Shown here: positions 1 to 5,587 of the stretch, in pieces
Numbering within the stretch: position 1 is the stretch's first letter
Layout: each line of letters opens with the position of its first letter
Assembly (NCBI GenBank): GCA_016718845.1
Contig: JADKCK010000035.1
Location: 1 to 10,819, forward strand
Reading direction: 5' to 3'
DNA from: Sphingobacteriales bacterium
Lineage (GTDB): Bacteria; Bacteroidota; Bacteroidia; Chitinophagales; UBA2359
DNA: 10,819 nucleotides
The notes under the pieces: model-generated
What the model saw: the letters and a program-made list of their open reading frames with translations, nothing else
The model's database searches: none
What the model was told of the DNA's origin: nothing
Program-made: the position numbers and the translations under genes

Positions 1-74
1 CTGTTTATATTATTCCAAATAGCGTCTACGGCACAGCCGACGGTCAGTCACATTAATTGCCTAATTTAGCGTTG

Positions 75-82
75 CAAAGGTA
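75..82 (-). promoter_or_regulatory. Bacteroidota -7 element in left repeat (TACCTTTG)
   Basis: The minus strand carries TACCTTTG, matching the phylum consensus TAnnTTTG. It points left, towards whatever gene lies outside the window, and may be the native promoter of that gene. I could not find a clear -33 TTTG at the usual 19-21 base spacing, so the call rests on the -7 match and position alone. Confidence 0.35.
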
Positions 83-114
83 AAATAAAGAAATGGAAAT
101 AGGAAATGATTTTT

Positions 115-151
115 AAAAAAAAAGAAAAAAAATAATTTCAGGGCTTTTTCT
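115..151 (-). terminator. Possible terminator downstream of the DUF1016 nuclease (left repeat)
   Basis: On the minus strand an AGAAAAA...TTTTTCT stem can form, and it is followed by a run of nine T residues (115-123 on the plus strand are A). The stem is almost all A-T and therefore weak, so this is tentative. It is the left copy of the same structure at 1533-1569. If functional it would end transcripts of the nuclease gene, whose stop codon is about 65 bases upstream. Confidence 0.3.
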
Positions 152-170
152 AAGTTTTACACGTTCCTAA

Positions 171-213
171 TCAGCCTTTTAGGTTGTCGTCTAAAAACTC
201 TTTACAAACGCGT
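171..213 (-). pseudogene. Remnant of the epimerase gene, last 13 codons
   Basis: The minus strand reads RVCKEFLDDNLKG followed by TGA. The intact epimerase ends RVCKEFLDDNVKG. The two copies differ in this stretch at only two bases, one changing Val to Leu and one silent. The remnant abuts the 3' end of the DUF1016 gene, whose stop codon lies at 217-219. It has no start codon and cannot make a protein. Its value is as a marker that the border of the inserted segment was copied from the 3' end of the neighbouring gene. Confidence 0.85.
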
Positions 214-216
214 AGC

Positions 217-1209
217 TTATTCATTTTCATCTGGACTTAAAAGGTTAATAATTTCTTCCCATTTGGCTTGTAGTAAGGCTTTGTTGGGTAGTTTGGTTTG
301 GTAGTCGGCTACCAATGTTGGCGAGAGGGTTCGGCTTAGGGCATATTCTACCACGGTGTCGTCTTTGCCCTTGCAAAGCAGTATGCCTATGCTTGGGTTT
401 TCGTGTGGTTGGCGTATATCACGGTCAAGTGCTTCTAAATAAAAGTTGAGTTGCCCCAAGTGTGCAGGCTTAAAATTTTCTATTTTTAGTTCAATAGCCA
501 CCATACAATTTAGACTTCGGTTGTAAAACAGTAAGTCAATAGCAAAATCTTGATTGCCTACTTGCAATGGGTATTCTTCGCCCATAAACGCAAAATCTCT
601 ACCAAACTCCAACAAAAACTTAGTGATATTTTGTGCAATGGCTTTGCGCAGGTCTTTTTCGTGGTGTTGCTCGGGCAAATGCAAGAGTTCTAAAACGTAG
701 GTATCTTTAAATGTGTTGGTTATTTCTTGCGGCAATTCTCTCGTCACCGTCGAGAGTTTTGCATTGCCTAACATTACCCGTTCGTAATAGGAAGAATTTA
801 TTTGGCGTTCGAGTTCTCTTTTGCTCCATCGCTCCTTAACAGAAAAAAGCAGATAAAATTCTTTTTCTTCTTTGGTTTTGCATGGTAAAATAAGCCGATG
901 GTGTGTCCAACTCAATTCTCGCACCACTGGTGCGAGTTTTTCATTTCCTTGATACGTTTCATAAAACTGTTTCATTCGCCAAATATTTTGGGCAGAAAAA
1001 CCTTTGGTATTGGGTTCGGTGGTTTGTATAAAATTAGCTAATTGTTGCACCACCGATTTGCCCCAAGCTTTGGCTTGTACTTGTTGGCTTACATACTCGC
1101 CAATGTGCCAATACAGCGTAACCAATTCTTTATTTACAGCCTGATAAGCACGTTCTTTGGCTTGTGCAATCAGTTGGGCAATATGTGTAAATTGATTTTG
1201 TAATTCCAT
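217..1209 (-). CDS. DUF1016 / YhcG-type PD-(D/E)XK nuclease family protein
   Basis: The 330-residue protein is full length for the DUF1016 (YhcG) family. The N-terminal half is the DUF1016 domain, with YWHIGEYV at 33-40 and WGKSVVQQLA at 49-58. It is followed by FSAQNIWRMKQFYETY (71-86) and LSWTHHRLIL (99-108). The C-terminal half is the PD-(D/E)XK nuclease fold of YhcG. It shows GRDFAFMGEEYPL around 203-215, the acidic residue in AIDLLFYN (Asp225), the ELK triad at 240-242, and GQLNFYLEA at 252-260. The predicted role is DNA cleavage or processing; the biological role of the family is not settled. In many genomes such genes sit within type I restriction-modification operons. Here the start codon overlaps the stop of an hsdM-like fragment as TAATG, which suggests translational coupling in the parent operon. 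Start and stop are unambiguous, and the frame is intact. Confidence 0.93.
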   Translation of the reverse strand: MELQNQFTHIAQLIAQAKERAYQAVNKELVTLYWHIGEYVSQQVQAKAWGKSVVQQLANFIQTTEPNTKGFSAQNIWRMKQFYETYQGNEKLAPVVRELSWTHHRLILPCKTKEEKEFYLLFSVKERWSKRELERQINSSYYERVMLGNAKLSTVTRELPQEITNTFKDTYVLELLHLPEQHHEKDLRKAIAQNITKFLLEFGRDFAFMGEEYPLQVGNQDFAIDLLFYNRSLNCMVAIELKIENFKPAHLGQLNFYLEALDRDIRQPHENPSIGILLCKGKDDTVVEYALSRTLSPTLVADYQTKLPNKALLQAKWEEIINLLSPDENE

Positions 1210-1367
1210 TACGCAATAATTTCTTTTAGTAAACCATCAGTTTCTTGTTCCAATTTCAAAATGTCGGCAGCAATCTCCGACAAAGGGAGCAAGCCTTCGT
1301 TTTTCAAAAAAGCTGTCCAGATGAAGTTAATGATGGGTTGAAGTGATTGTGTATTTAAGATAATATT
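1209..1367 (-). pseudogene. hsdM: 3' fragment of a type I restriction-modification methylase-like gene (hsdM)
   Basis: Reading left from about 1367, the minus strand has an open frame ending at TAA (1209-1211). It has no start codon and is preceded in frame by a stop at 1368-1370. The recognisable part runs SLQPIINFIWTAFLKNEG, then LLPLSEIAADILKLEQETDG, then LLKEIIA. A terminal 'LWTAFL..EGL.PL.EIA.DI..LE.ETDGLL.EI' pattern is what I associate with C-termini of some HsdM-type N6-adenine methylases. Recognition is from memory, so the family call is moderate. The stop overlaps the DUF1016 start by one base (TAATG), as in an intact operon. The methylase catalytic motifs are all missing, so this is only a tail. 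Confidence 0.5.
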
Positions 1368-1492
1368 TTATTTTACATACTTGCTCATCAGTTTTTGCGG
1401 TCGTAAAGTTACGTTTTTAAGCTTACGTTATTCCAAATGGCGTCTACGGCGTCGCCGGCGGTCAGTCACATTAATTGCCTAATTTAGCCTTG

Positions 1493-1500
1493 CAAAGGTA
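1493..1500 (-). promoter_or_regulatory. Bacteroidota -7 element facing the hsdM fragment and nuclease (TACCTTTG)
   Basis: TACCTTTG on the minus strand matches TAnnTTTG and reads towards the hsdM fragment and the DUF1016 gene, whose start is about 285 bases away. It is the right copy of the element at 75-82. No clear -33 motif is visible. If active it would drive the inserted nuclease from a border-derived promoter. Confidence 0.35.
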
Positions 1501-1532
1501 AAATAAAAAAATGGAAATAAGAAATGATTTTT

Positions 1533-1569
1533 AAAAAAAAAGAAAAAAAATAATTTCGGGGCTTTTTCT
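1533..1569 (-). terminator. Possible terminator of the epimerase gene (right repeat)
   Basis: About 20 bases after the epimerase stop, the minus strand shows AGAAAAA (1569-1563) able to pair with TTTTTCT, followed by nine T residues. The stem is A-T only, so it is weak; the T-tract is the stronger part of the evidence. Confidence 0.3.
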
Positions 1570-1588
1570 AAGTTTTACACGTTCCTAA

Positions 1589-2572
1589 TCAGCCCTTTAC
1601 GTTGTCGTCTAAAAACTCTTTACAAACGCGTTGTATTGTTTGGTTAAGTGGTCGGAAGCTAAAATTAAGCGCTTTTTTTATCTTTTGGTTGTCGTACAAA
1701 TAAAATTCGCGGGCATTGCGGGCGGTTTCGCGGGTAATAAGTGGTTTCGAGCCAGTTATTTTGCCTTTTATTGCCTCTAATCGCCAAGCAAGGCTACTAA
1801 GTAGTTTGTTGGCGGCTATGGTAGGCGGTTGTTTGTGTAGGTTTTGAGCAACGGCAGTAAAAAAATCTTTGTACGACCAGTTTTCGGCACTAACCACAAA
1901 CCGTTGGTTGGTAATGGGGCTGTTCATTAGTTGGTGCATAATGGCTACCAAATCTAACACATCAACAAAACCTGTTCCGCCATTTGTATAAAACCGCAAA
2001 CCTTTATATATGCGTGTAATTAGGCGGCACGAGCTAGTTTGCCAATCGCCTCGCCCAATTATTATAGATGGATTAACAATTACCGTATCTAAACCTTCGG
2101 CAATGCCGCGCCAAGCTTCGCGCTCGGCAAGCATTTTGCTAATGGCGTAATTGCTGTTTAGGCGGCTGTCGTGCCAAGGTGTTTCTTCGTTTACGTCGCG
2201 GTGTTTTACGCTTCTGCCCAAGGCGGCAATAGAGCTTACATACACCATTTTTTTTATACCTGCTTGTAGTGCCATATCAACCACATTGGCGGTGCCTTGT
2301 CGGTTTATGCGGCGCATTTCGTCGGCATCGGTGGGGGCATACGATATAAGGGCAGCGCAATGATACAACTGCTCGATGCCTTGCATGGCTTCGTACAGCG
2401 ATTGTGGCTCTTCCAAATCGGCATCAACCCATTCTATGGCATGGGCAATATCGGCAATTAGGTGCAAATTACTGTCGGGGCGGCGGGTAGCCCGTATTTT
2501 GCTGCCCAACTGCACCAAATGCCGCAACAAATGCGAACCTACTAAACCTGTGCCGCCAGTAACTAAAATCAT
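1589..2572 (-). CDS. NAD(P)-dependent epimerase/dehydratase (extended SDR family)
   Basis: The 327-residue protein begins with a beta-alpha-beta dinucleotide-binding motif TGGTGLVGSH (5-14). It then has DADLEEP-like acidic residues at 50-56 and HCAALISY at 71-78. The active site shows Ser113-Ser114 in YVSSIAALG, and the YxxxK pair Tyr142 and Lys146 in NYAISKMLAE. VNPSIIIGRGDW (167-177) matches the NP-S/A-x-VxGP-like segment of dihydroflavonol-reductase-type SDRs. The family reduces or epimerises sugar-nucleotide, sterol-like or polyketide-like substrates; the exact substrate cannot be read here. The ATG at 2570-2572 is preceded by an A/T-rich leader without a Shine-Dalgarno sequence. Its last codons are duplicated at 171-213. 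The frame is intact. Confidence 0.9.
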   Translation of the reverse strand: MILVTGGTGLVGSHLLRHLVQLGSKIRATRRPDSNLHLIADIAHAIEWVDADLEEPQSLYEAMQGIEQLYHCAALISYAPTDADEMRRINRQGTANVVDMALQAGIKKMVYVSSIAALGRSVKHRDVNEETPWHDSRLNSNYAISKMLAEREAWRGIAEGLDTVIVNPSIIIGRGDWQTSSCRLITRIYKGLRFYTNGGTGFVDVLDLVAIMHQLMNSPITNQRFVVSAENWSYKDFFTAVAQNLHKQPPTIAANKLLSSLAWRLEAIKGKITGSKPLITRETARNAREFYLYDNQKIKKALNFSFRPLNQTIQRVCKEFLDDNVKG

Positions 2573-2659
2573 TTTTTAAATGGTAAATGGTAAGTGGTAG
2601 ATTGTTAATTATTAATTATTGATTATTAATTGTGAAAGGTCAAAAAAGGTTGACAAAAA

Positions 2660-2667
2660 CAAAGCTA
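2660..2667 (-). promoter_or_regulatory. Candidate -7 promoter element of the epimerase gene (TAGCTTTG)
   Basis: TAGCTTTG on the minus strand fits TAnnTTTG and lies about 88 bases upstream of the epimerase ATG. The upstream -33 position lacks a clear TTTG. This would give a leader of roughly 80 bases that spans the A/T-rich repeats. Confidence 0.35.
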
Positions 2668-2728
2668 AAAACACCTTAAACTATGCCATTTAGCGCGCGT
2701 CTAAGTGCCGCATAACTGCGGGTGTTAG

Positions 2729-2808
2729 CCCCGCTTAACGCGGTAAATGTCTTTTTTGGGGGTGATGATTGGTTTACCCAAAGTTGTACAGCATCAGGCA
2801 CCCCCATA
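2729..2808. repeat. Dispersed stem-loop repeat, copy A
   Basis: The block contains CCGCTTAACGCGG (a CCGC/GCGG mini-hairpin), then a T-run and GGGGGTGATGATTGG. After about 30 divergent bases it ends in CACCCCCATA. TGGGGGTG at 2757-2764 can pair with CACCCCCA at 2799-2806 around a 34-base loop. The same order of elements, in the same orientation, recurs at 10496-10573. An adjoining imperfect hairpin (TAAGTGCCGCA / TGCGGGTGTTA, 2702-2727) is not present in the other copy. No reading frame is shared convincingly, so an RNA or DNA structural element is the better guess. Confidence 0.75.
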
Positions 2809-2965
2809 GCAATGCAAGCGCCTCACTTGCCATGTTTTAAGGTTTGTGTAAAATTGCATAAAACAAATACCTCACATCACACAAACTATTCCAACAACAA
2901 GGTGTTTTTCATTTTTATGCACGGTTTCGTATGTGGTTTCTTCCGGACCGGCATTATAGGAATTG

Positions 2966-3001
2966 GCGTTAAGAAATGGGCATAAATGTAGCGTTAAGAA
3001 A
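2966..3001. repeat. Two 11-bp direct repeats, 25 bases apart
   Basis: GCGTTAAGAAA occurs at 2966-2976 and again at 2991-3001, immediately before the 79-base inverted repeat. The spacing is near 2.4 helical turns. This could be a pair of binding sites or a decayed tandem repeat; nothing else in the sequence decides between these. Confidence 0.4.
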
Positions 3002-3080
3002 GATATACTGTTTGAAGCACGCCATACCGAACCGAAAAATAAAACCGACAAGCAAAGTGTTTGGCGTGCAAGTTTATATC
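3002..3080. repeat. 79-base imperfect inverted repeat
   Basis: GATATA (3002-3007) pairs with TATATC (3075-3080), and GCACGCCA (3017-3024) pairs perfectly with TGGCGTGC (3062-3069). Partly matching bases lie between them (CTGTTTGAA against AAGTTTATA-like sequence). The centre is an A-rich 37-base loop. The structure has the size and shape of a small non-autonomous repeat element or a structured RNA. It overlaps no supported gene. Confidence 0.65.
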
Positions 3081-3135
3081 TTTTAGCGGAATGTTGCACA
3101 TTTTAGCCAATTACTATACAGCCTTGACTTTTTTG

Positions 3136-3165
3136 GTTACTTTTTTTGTCAAGAAAAAAAGTAAC
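3136..3165. repeat. Perfect 12-bp hairpin GTTACTTTTTTT / AAAAAAAGTAAC
   Basis: GTTACTTTTTTT (3136-3147) and AAAAAAAGTAAC (3154-3165) are perfect inverted repeats around the loop GTCAAG. Similar GTTACTTTTT hairpins are, to my knowledge, frequent between genes in Bacteroidota genomes, where they may act as terminators in either direction. This one sits about 95 bases beyond the pgk stop codon, a fitting place for a pgk terminator. CTTGAC at 3123-3128 can pair with the loop GTCAAG (3148-3153), giving an alternative short hairpin. Confidence 0.65.
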
Positions 3166-3258
3166 AAACTATTAATGGGTGGTAAGCAGTAATAAAACAA
3201 CAATAAAGCCCTATGCTACTTAATTATGTGTAACAGGTAACTTATTGCCCCCTTGTAC

Positions 3259-4457
3259 CTAATCCATAGCCGCCACACCGGGTAGCACTTTACCCTCTAA
3301 CAACTCTAACATAGCTCCGCCGCCTGTTGATACATAACTTACCGCATCGCCCAAACCAAACTGTTGCACGGCAGCCACCGAGTCGCCACCGCCCACCAAC
3401 GAGTATGCCCCATTTTGCTGCGTAGCCTTAGCCACTGCCTCGGCTATGCGGCGCGTACCTGTCTGAAAATTAGGCATTTCGAACACACCCATTGGCCCGT
3501 TCCAAAAAATAGTTTTCGAGCCTAATATCACCTCTTCAAACTGTGCGCAGCTGCGTTCGCCAATATCCAAGCCCATCCAACCTGCGGGTATATCCATGCT
3601 ATCGGCAATTTGGCGGTTGGCATCGTCGGCAAAGCGGTCGGCAATCATCGAGTCGAAAGGCAATAATATTTGTACACCTTTGGCTTGTGCTTTTTCGAGT
3701 AGTTCTTTTGCCAAGGTCAAACGGTCGTCTTCGACCAACGAGTTGCCAATGTTGCCACCCATTGCCTTAAAAAACGAGTATGCCATACCGCCACCAATAA
3801 TAATATTATCTACCTGCGATAAAAGGCTTTCGATAAGCAAAATTTTATCCGACACTTTTGCACCGCCCAAAATAGCCGTAAAGGGTTTGGCAACATTGCC
3901 TGTCAAACGTTTGGCATTTTCTAGCTCGTTGTTCATCAAATAACCAAACATACGGCAATTGGGCGCAAAAAACTGTGCTATAGTTGCCGTAGATGCGTGT
4001 GCCCTATGTGCTGCACCAAAAGCATCGTTTACATATACACTACAGCCCAAATTGGCAAGTTGCTGTGCAAAAGCGGTATCGCCTTTTTCTTCGGCGGCAT
4101 AAAAACGCAAATTTTCGAGCATCAACACCTCGCCTGCTTGCAAATTATTTACTGCCAAACGGGTTTCATCGCCTATACAATCGGCGGCAAATTGAACCGT
4201 TTTGCCCAATAATTTTTCTATTGCTGGCACAACAGGTTTAGTCGAGTATTTAAGGTCAATACGGTTCCTTTGGGTCTGCCCAAATGCGACATCAACACCA
4301 CCGAACCACCACCATTTAATATGGCGTTAATGGTTGGCAGTGCGCCTCTAATGCGGGTGTCGTCGGTTACATTGCCGTTTTTGTCCATCGGCACATTAAA
4401 ATCTACGCGCACAAGTACTTTGTGCCCTGTAAAATCAAAAGAAGAAATAGTTTGCAT
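3259..4457 (-). CDS. pgk: Phosphoglycerate kinase, with one frameshift near 4240-4262
   Basis: Phosphoglycerate kinase transfers phosphate between 1,3-bisphosphoglycerate and ADP in glycolysis, in the cytoplasm. The N-terminal part carries VRVDFNVPMDKNG (substrate loop DFNVP), DTRIRGALPTI and MSHLGRPKG. The rest carries MLENLRFY, NDAFGAAHRAHAST, AILGGAKVSDKI, FWNGPMGVFE, and the nucleotide-binding GGGDS and STGGGA near the end. The two parts lie in different frames. After HLGRPKGT the first frame runs to a stop at 4218, while the next frame resumes as DLKYSTKPVVPAIEKLLGK. Restoring one missing base gives 399 residues, the normal length for bacterial PGK. Because pgk is normally essential and all motifs are kept, a sequence error is likelier than gene loss. 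Confidence 0.95.
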
Positions 4458-4486
4458 GATTGCTTTTTTTGTTGTTTTTGTCTCCG

Positions 4487-4494
4487 CAAAGATA
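4487..4494 (-). promoter_or_regulatory. Candidate -7 promoter element of pgk (TATCTTTG)
   Basis: TATCTTTG on the minus strand matches the Bacteroidota TAnnTTTG consensus and lies 30 bases upstream of the pgk ATG. A TTTG occurs upstream but only 15 bases away, shorter than the usual 19-21, so the -33 part is weak. Confidence 0.5.
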
Positions 4495-4602
4495 CGGCGA
4501 AATGAGTTACAAACACCTATTTTGATTATTTATTATTTATTATAAATTATGGATAGTGGACTATAGATTGGGGTGTAAATAACCGTAAAGATTAGATATT
4601 TT

Positions 4603-5491
4603 TTATTCTATATTTTGGGGTTTAAATTTACGGTCTAATATGGGGTGTATCCAAATAATGGACAAGACAAACAAAGTGCCTACATAAAACCCGAGGTTCA
4701 TTTTCTCCGAATCCCAAAATAAAATAGGCTAATATAATGCTATAAACAGGCTCGAGGTTAATGGCAATAGCTACGGTATAAGCCGATAGTGTTTTGAGCA
4801 AATCTACGCTAGTTACAAAAGCATACGAGGTACAAGCAAAAGCCAATATTAACAAATAAACCACATCAATAAAATGTAGGTTTAGTGGCGATTGCGTAAA
4901 GCCCGTATTACTAAACAAGGTATACAAAAACACGGCTACAAAGCCTGCCATCATTTCGTATGCCGAAATAACTATGGGGTCGTGGCGGCGTGTAAGTAGT
5001 TTGTTTAATACGCCAAACAAACTTGCCAAAAATGCCGACACCAATGCCAATATAATGCCTAAATAATATTGCAAAGCAAATTGGGTGATGATATACAAGC
5101 CAATAATAATACCAAAACCCAGCACAAACTCTATCCAAAAAATACTTTTTCGTTCAATAATAGGTTCGATAAACGCCGTAAACAAAGTGGCACTTGCCAT
5201 ACAACCTACTGCCACCGACACATTAGAGACTTTAATGGCTGCAAAAAAAGTTACCCAATGTAGTGCCACAATACAGCCCACACCCACAATAGGTAGCATT
5301 GCCGATAGAGGCAACATTAGTTTTGTTTTTCCACAACGCCCATGCCAATATACCTACCGCTGCCCAAAACATGCGATAGCACACCAACTCGGTGGCAGGT
5401 AAAGGTATCAGTTTGCCCAAATACCTGTAAAACCCCAAATTAATACAATAAAATGCAGGCGTAAATAATCTTTCGAGATGTTGAGTGCCAT
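4603..5491 (-). CDS. EamA/DMT-family membrane transporter, with three frameshifts
   Basis: The drug/metabolite transporter superfamily (EamA, RhaT/YdcZ-like) consists of inner-membrane proteins of about 300 residues with ten helices in two repeats, exporting small metabolites; the substrate is not readable here. Reconstruction starts at the ATG at 5489-5491 (MALNISKDYLRLHFIVLIWG). It shifts near 5425 into LGKLIPLPATELVCYRMFWA, then near 5318 into LPLSAMLPIVGVGCIVALHW, and near 4705 into MNLGFYVGTLFVLSIIWIHP. It ends QNIE at a TAA at 4603-4605. With one base added and two removed it gives 295 residues, the expected size. Conserved family features seen are ATELVCYR after helix 1, AIKVSNVSVAVG, and INLEPVYSIILAYFILGFGE in the last helices. 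It lies in the same orientation as pgk with about 145 bases between. Confidence 0.85.
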
Positions 5492-5561
5492 TTTGTTAGC
5501 TTTGTCTTAACTATTTGATTAACTTTGCCACTTAAACCAAGGTATCGCTTTGCTTTGTGAC

Positions 5562-5569
5562 TAATTTTG
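5562..5569 (+). promoter_or_regulatory. Candidate -7 element of the L,D-transpeptidase gene (TAATTTTG)
   Basis: TAATTTTG fits TAnnTTTG, 18 bases before the ATG at 5588. A second match, TAACTTTG, lies at 5520-5527 and would give a leader of about 55 bases. Neither has a properly spaced -33 TTTG, so which one is used cannot be told. The promoter region is shared with the divergent transporter gene. Confidence 0.3.
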
Positions 5570-5587
5570 AAATAATATAATTTAATA

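Larger units (their letters stand above)
10..213. repeat. 204-bp direct repeat, left copy (displaced epimerase 3' end and downstream signals)
   Basis: This block aligns without gaps to 1428-1631 at a constant offset of 1,418 bases. I count 11 mismatches, at 21, 33, 34, 35, 40, 71, 90, 102, 140, 177 and 182, giving about 95% identity. The similarity stops abruptly on both sides: bases 1-9 do not match 1419-1427, and 214 onward does not match 1632 onward. Bases 171-213, read on the minus strand, encode RVCKEFLDDNLKG and a TGA stop. This is the C-terminus of the epimerase at 1589-2572 with a V-to-L change, so this copy is a 13-codon gene remnant cut off from its gene. It also contains a poly-T tract and a TACCTTTG promoter-like element on the minus strand. 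Confidence 0.93.
214..1427. mobile_element. Inserted segment between duplicated borders, carrying hsdM 3' end and DUF1016 nuclease
   Basis: This 1,214-bp segment is exactly what separates the two 204-bp repeats. It carries no transposase, integrase or long terminal inverted repeats. The ends are AGCTTA at 214-219 and AGCTTACG at 1420-1427, a six-base direct match that may be chance. The contents are the tail of a type I restriction-modification-like operon. The left flank of the left repeat and the right flank of the right repeat look like the original chromosome, as expected if a circle or fragment carrying one repeat copy recombined into the 3' end of the epimerase gene. That mechanism is inference; the border structure is seen directly. 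Confidence 0.6.
1428..1631. repeat. 204-bp direct repeat, right copy (native location)
   Basis: This is the partner of 10-213. Bases 1589-1631 are the genuine last codons of the epimerase gene, which reads on without interruption to 2572, so this copy keeps its native right flank. Between the gene end and the repeat edge it holds an A/T tract (1533-1551 on the plus strand) and the minus-strand element TACCTTTG at 1493-1500. Mismatches to the left copy cluster at 1451-1458, within a GC-rich run (GGCGTCGCCGGCGG here, GGCACAGCCGACGG on the left). Confidence 0.93.
2573..3258. other. Repeat-rich intergenic region with no supported gene
   Basis: This 686-base stretch between the epimerase and pgk has only short open frames that look like chance. 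It holds an A/T-rich leader with short tandem motifs (AAATGGTAAATGGTAAGTGG near 2580, then TTAATTATTAATTATTGATT). It also holds a dispersed stem-loop repeat (2729-2808), two 11-base direct repeats 25 bases apart (2966-2976 and 2991-3001), a 79-base inverted repeat (3002-3080) and a 12-bp perfect hairpin (3136-3165). These are listed separately. Both neighbouring genes read leftward, so the region is downstream of pgk and upstream of the epimerase. Confidence 0.7.

Noticed and set aside
1402..1429. Attachment site at the right end of the insert (CGTAAAGTTACG and repeated TTACGTT)
   Set aside because: The motifs are short and A/T-rich, and the left end of the insert lacks a counterpart beyond six bases, so this may be chance.
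10..1631. Direct repeats as a transposon target-site duplication
   Set aside because: Known target duplications are a few to about a dozen bases. These are 204 bp and differ at 11 positions, and there is no transposase or terminal inverted repeat.
2722..2985. Open frame of 87 codons on the plus strand over repeat copy A
   Set aside because: The same repeat at 10496-10573 does not preserve this reading frame (T-run length and spacing differ), so the conserved feature is structural, not coding.
2966..3001. Beginning of a CRISPR array
   Set aside because: There are only two 11-base units with a 14-base gap, no further units, and no cas gene nearby.
2872..3099. Open frame of 75 codons on the minus strand in the intergenic region
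   Set aside because: It spans the 79-base inverted repeat and the paired 11-base repeats, has no recognisable motif or promoter, and its composition looks like chance coding over repeat sequence.
3596..3943. Plus-strand open frame of 115 codons inside pgk
   Set aside because: It is the antisense shadow of a well-conserved kinase gene and shows no domain of its own.
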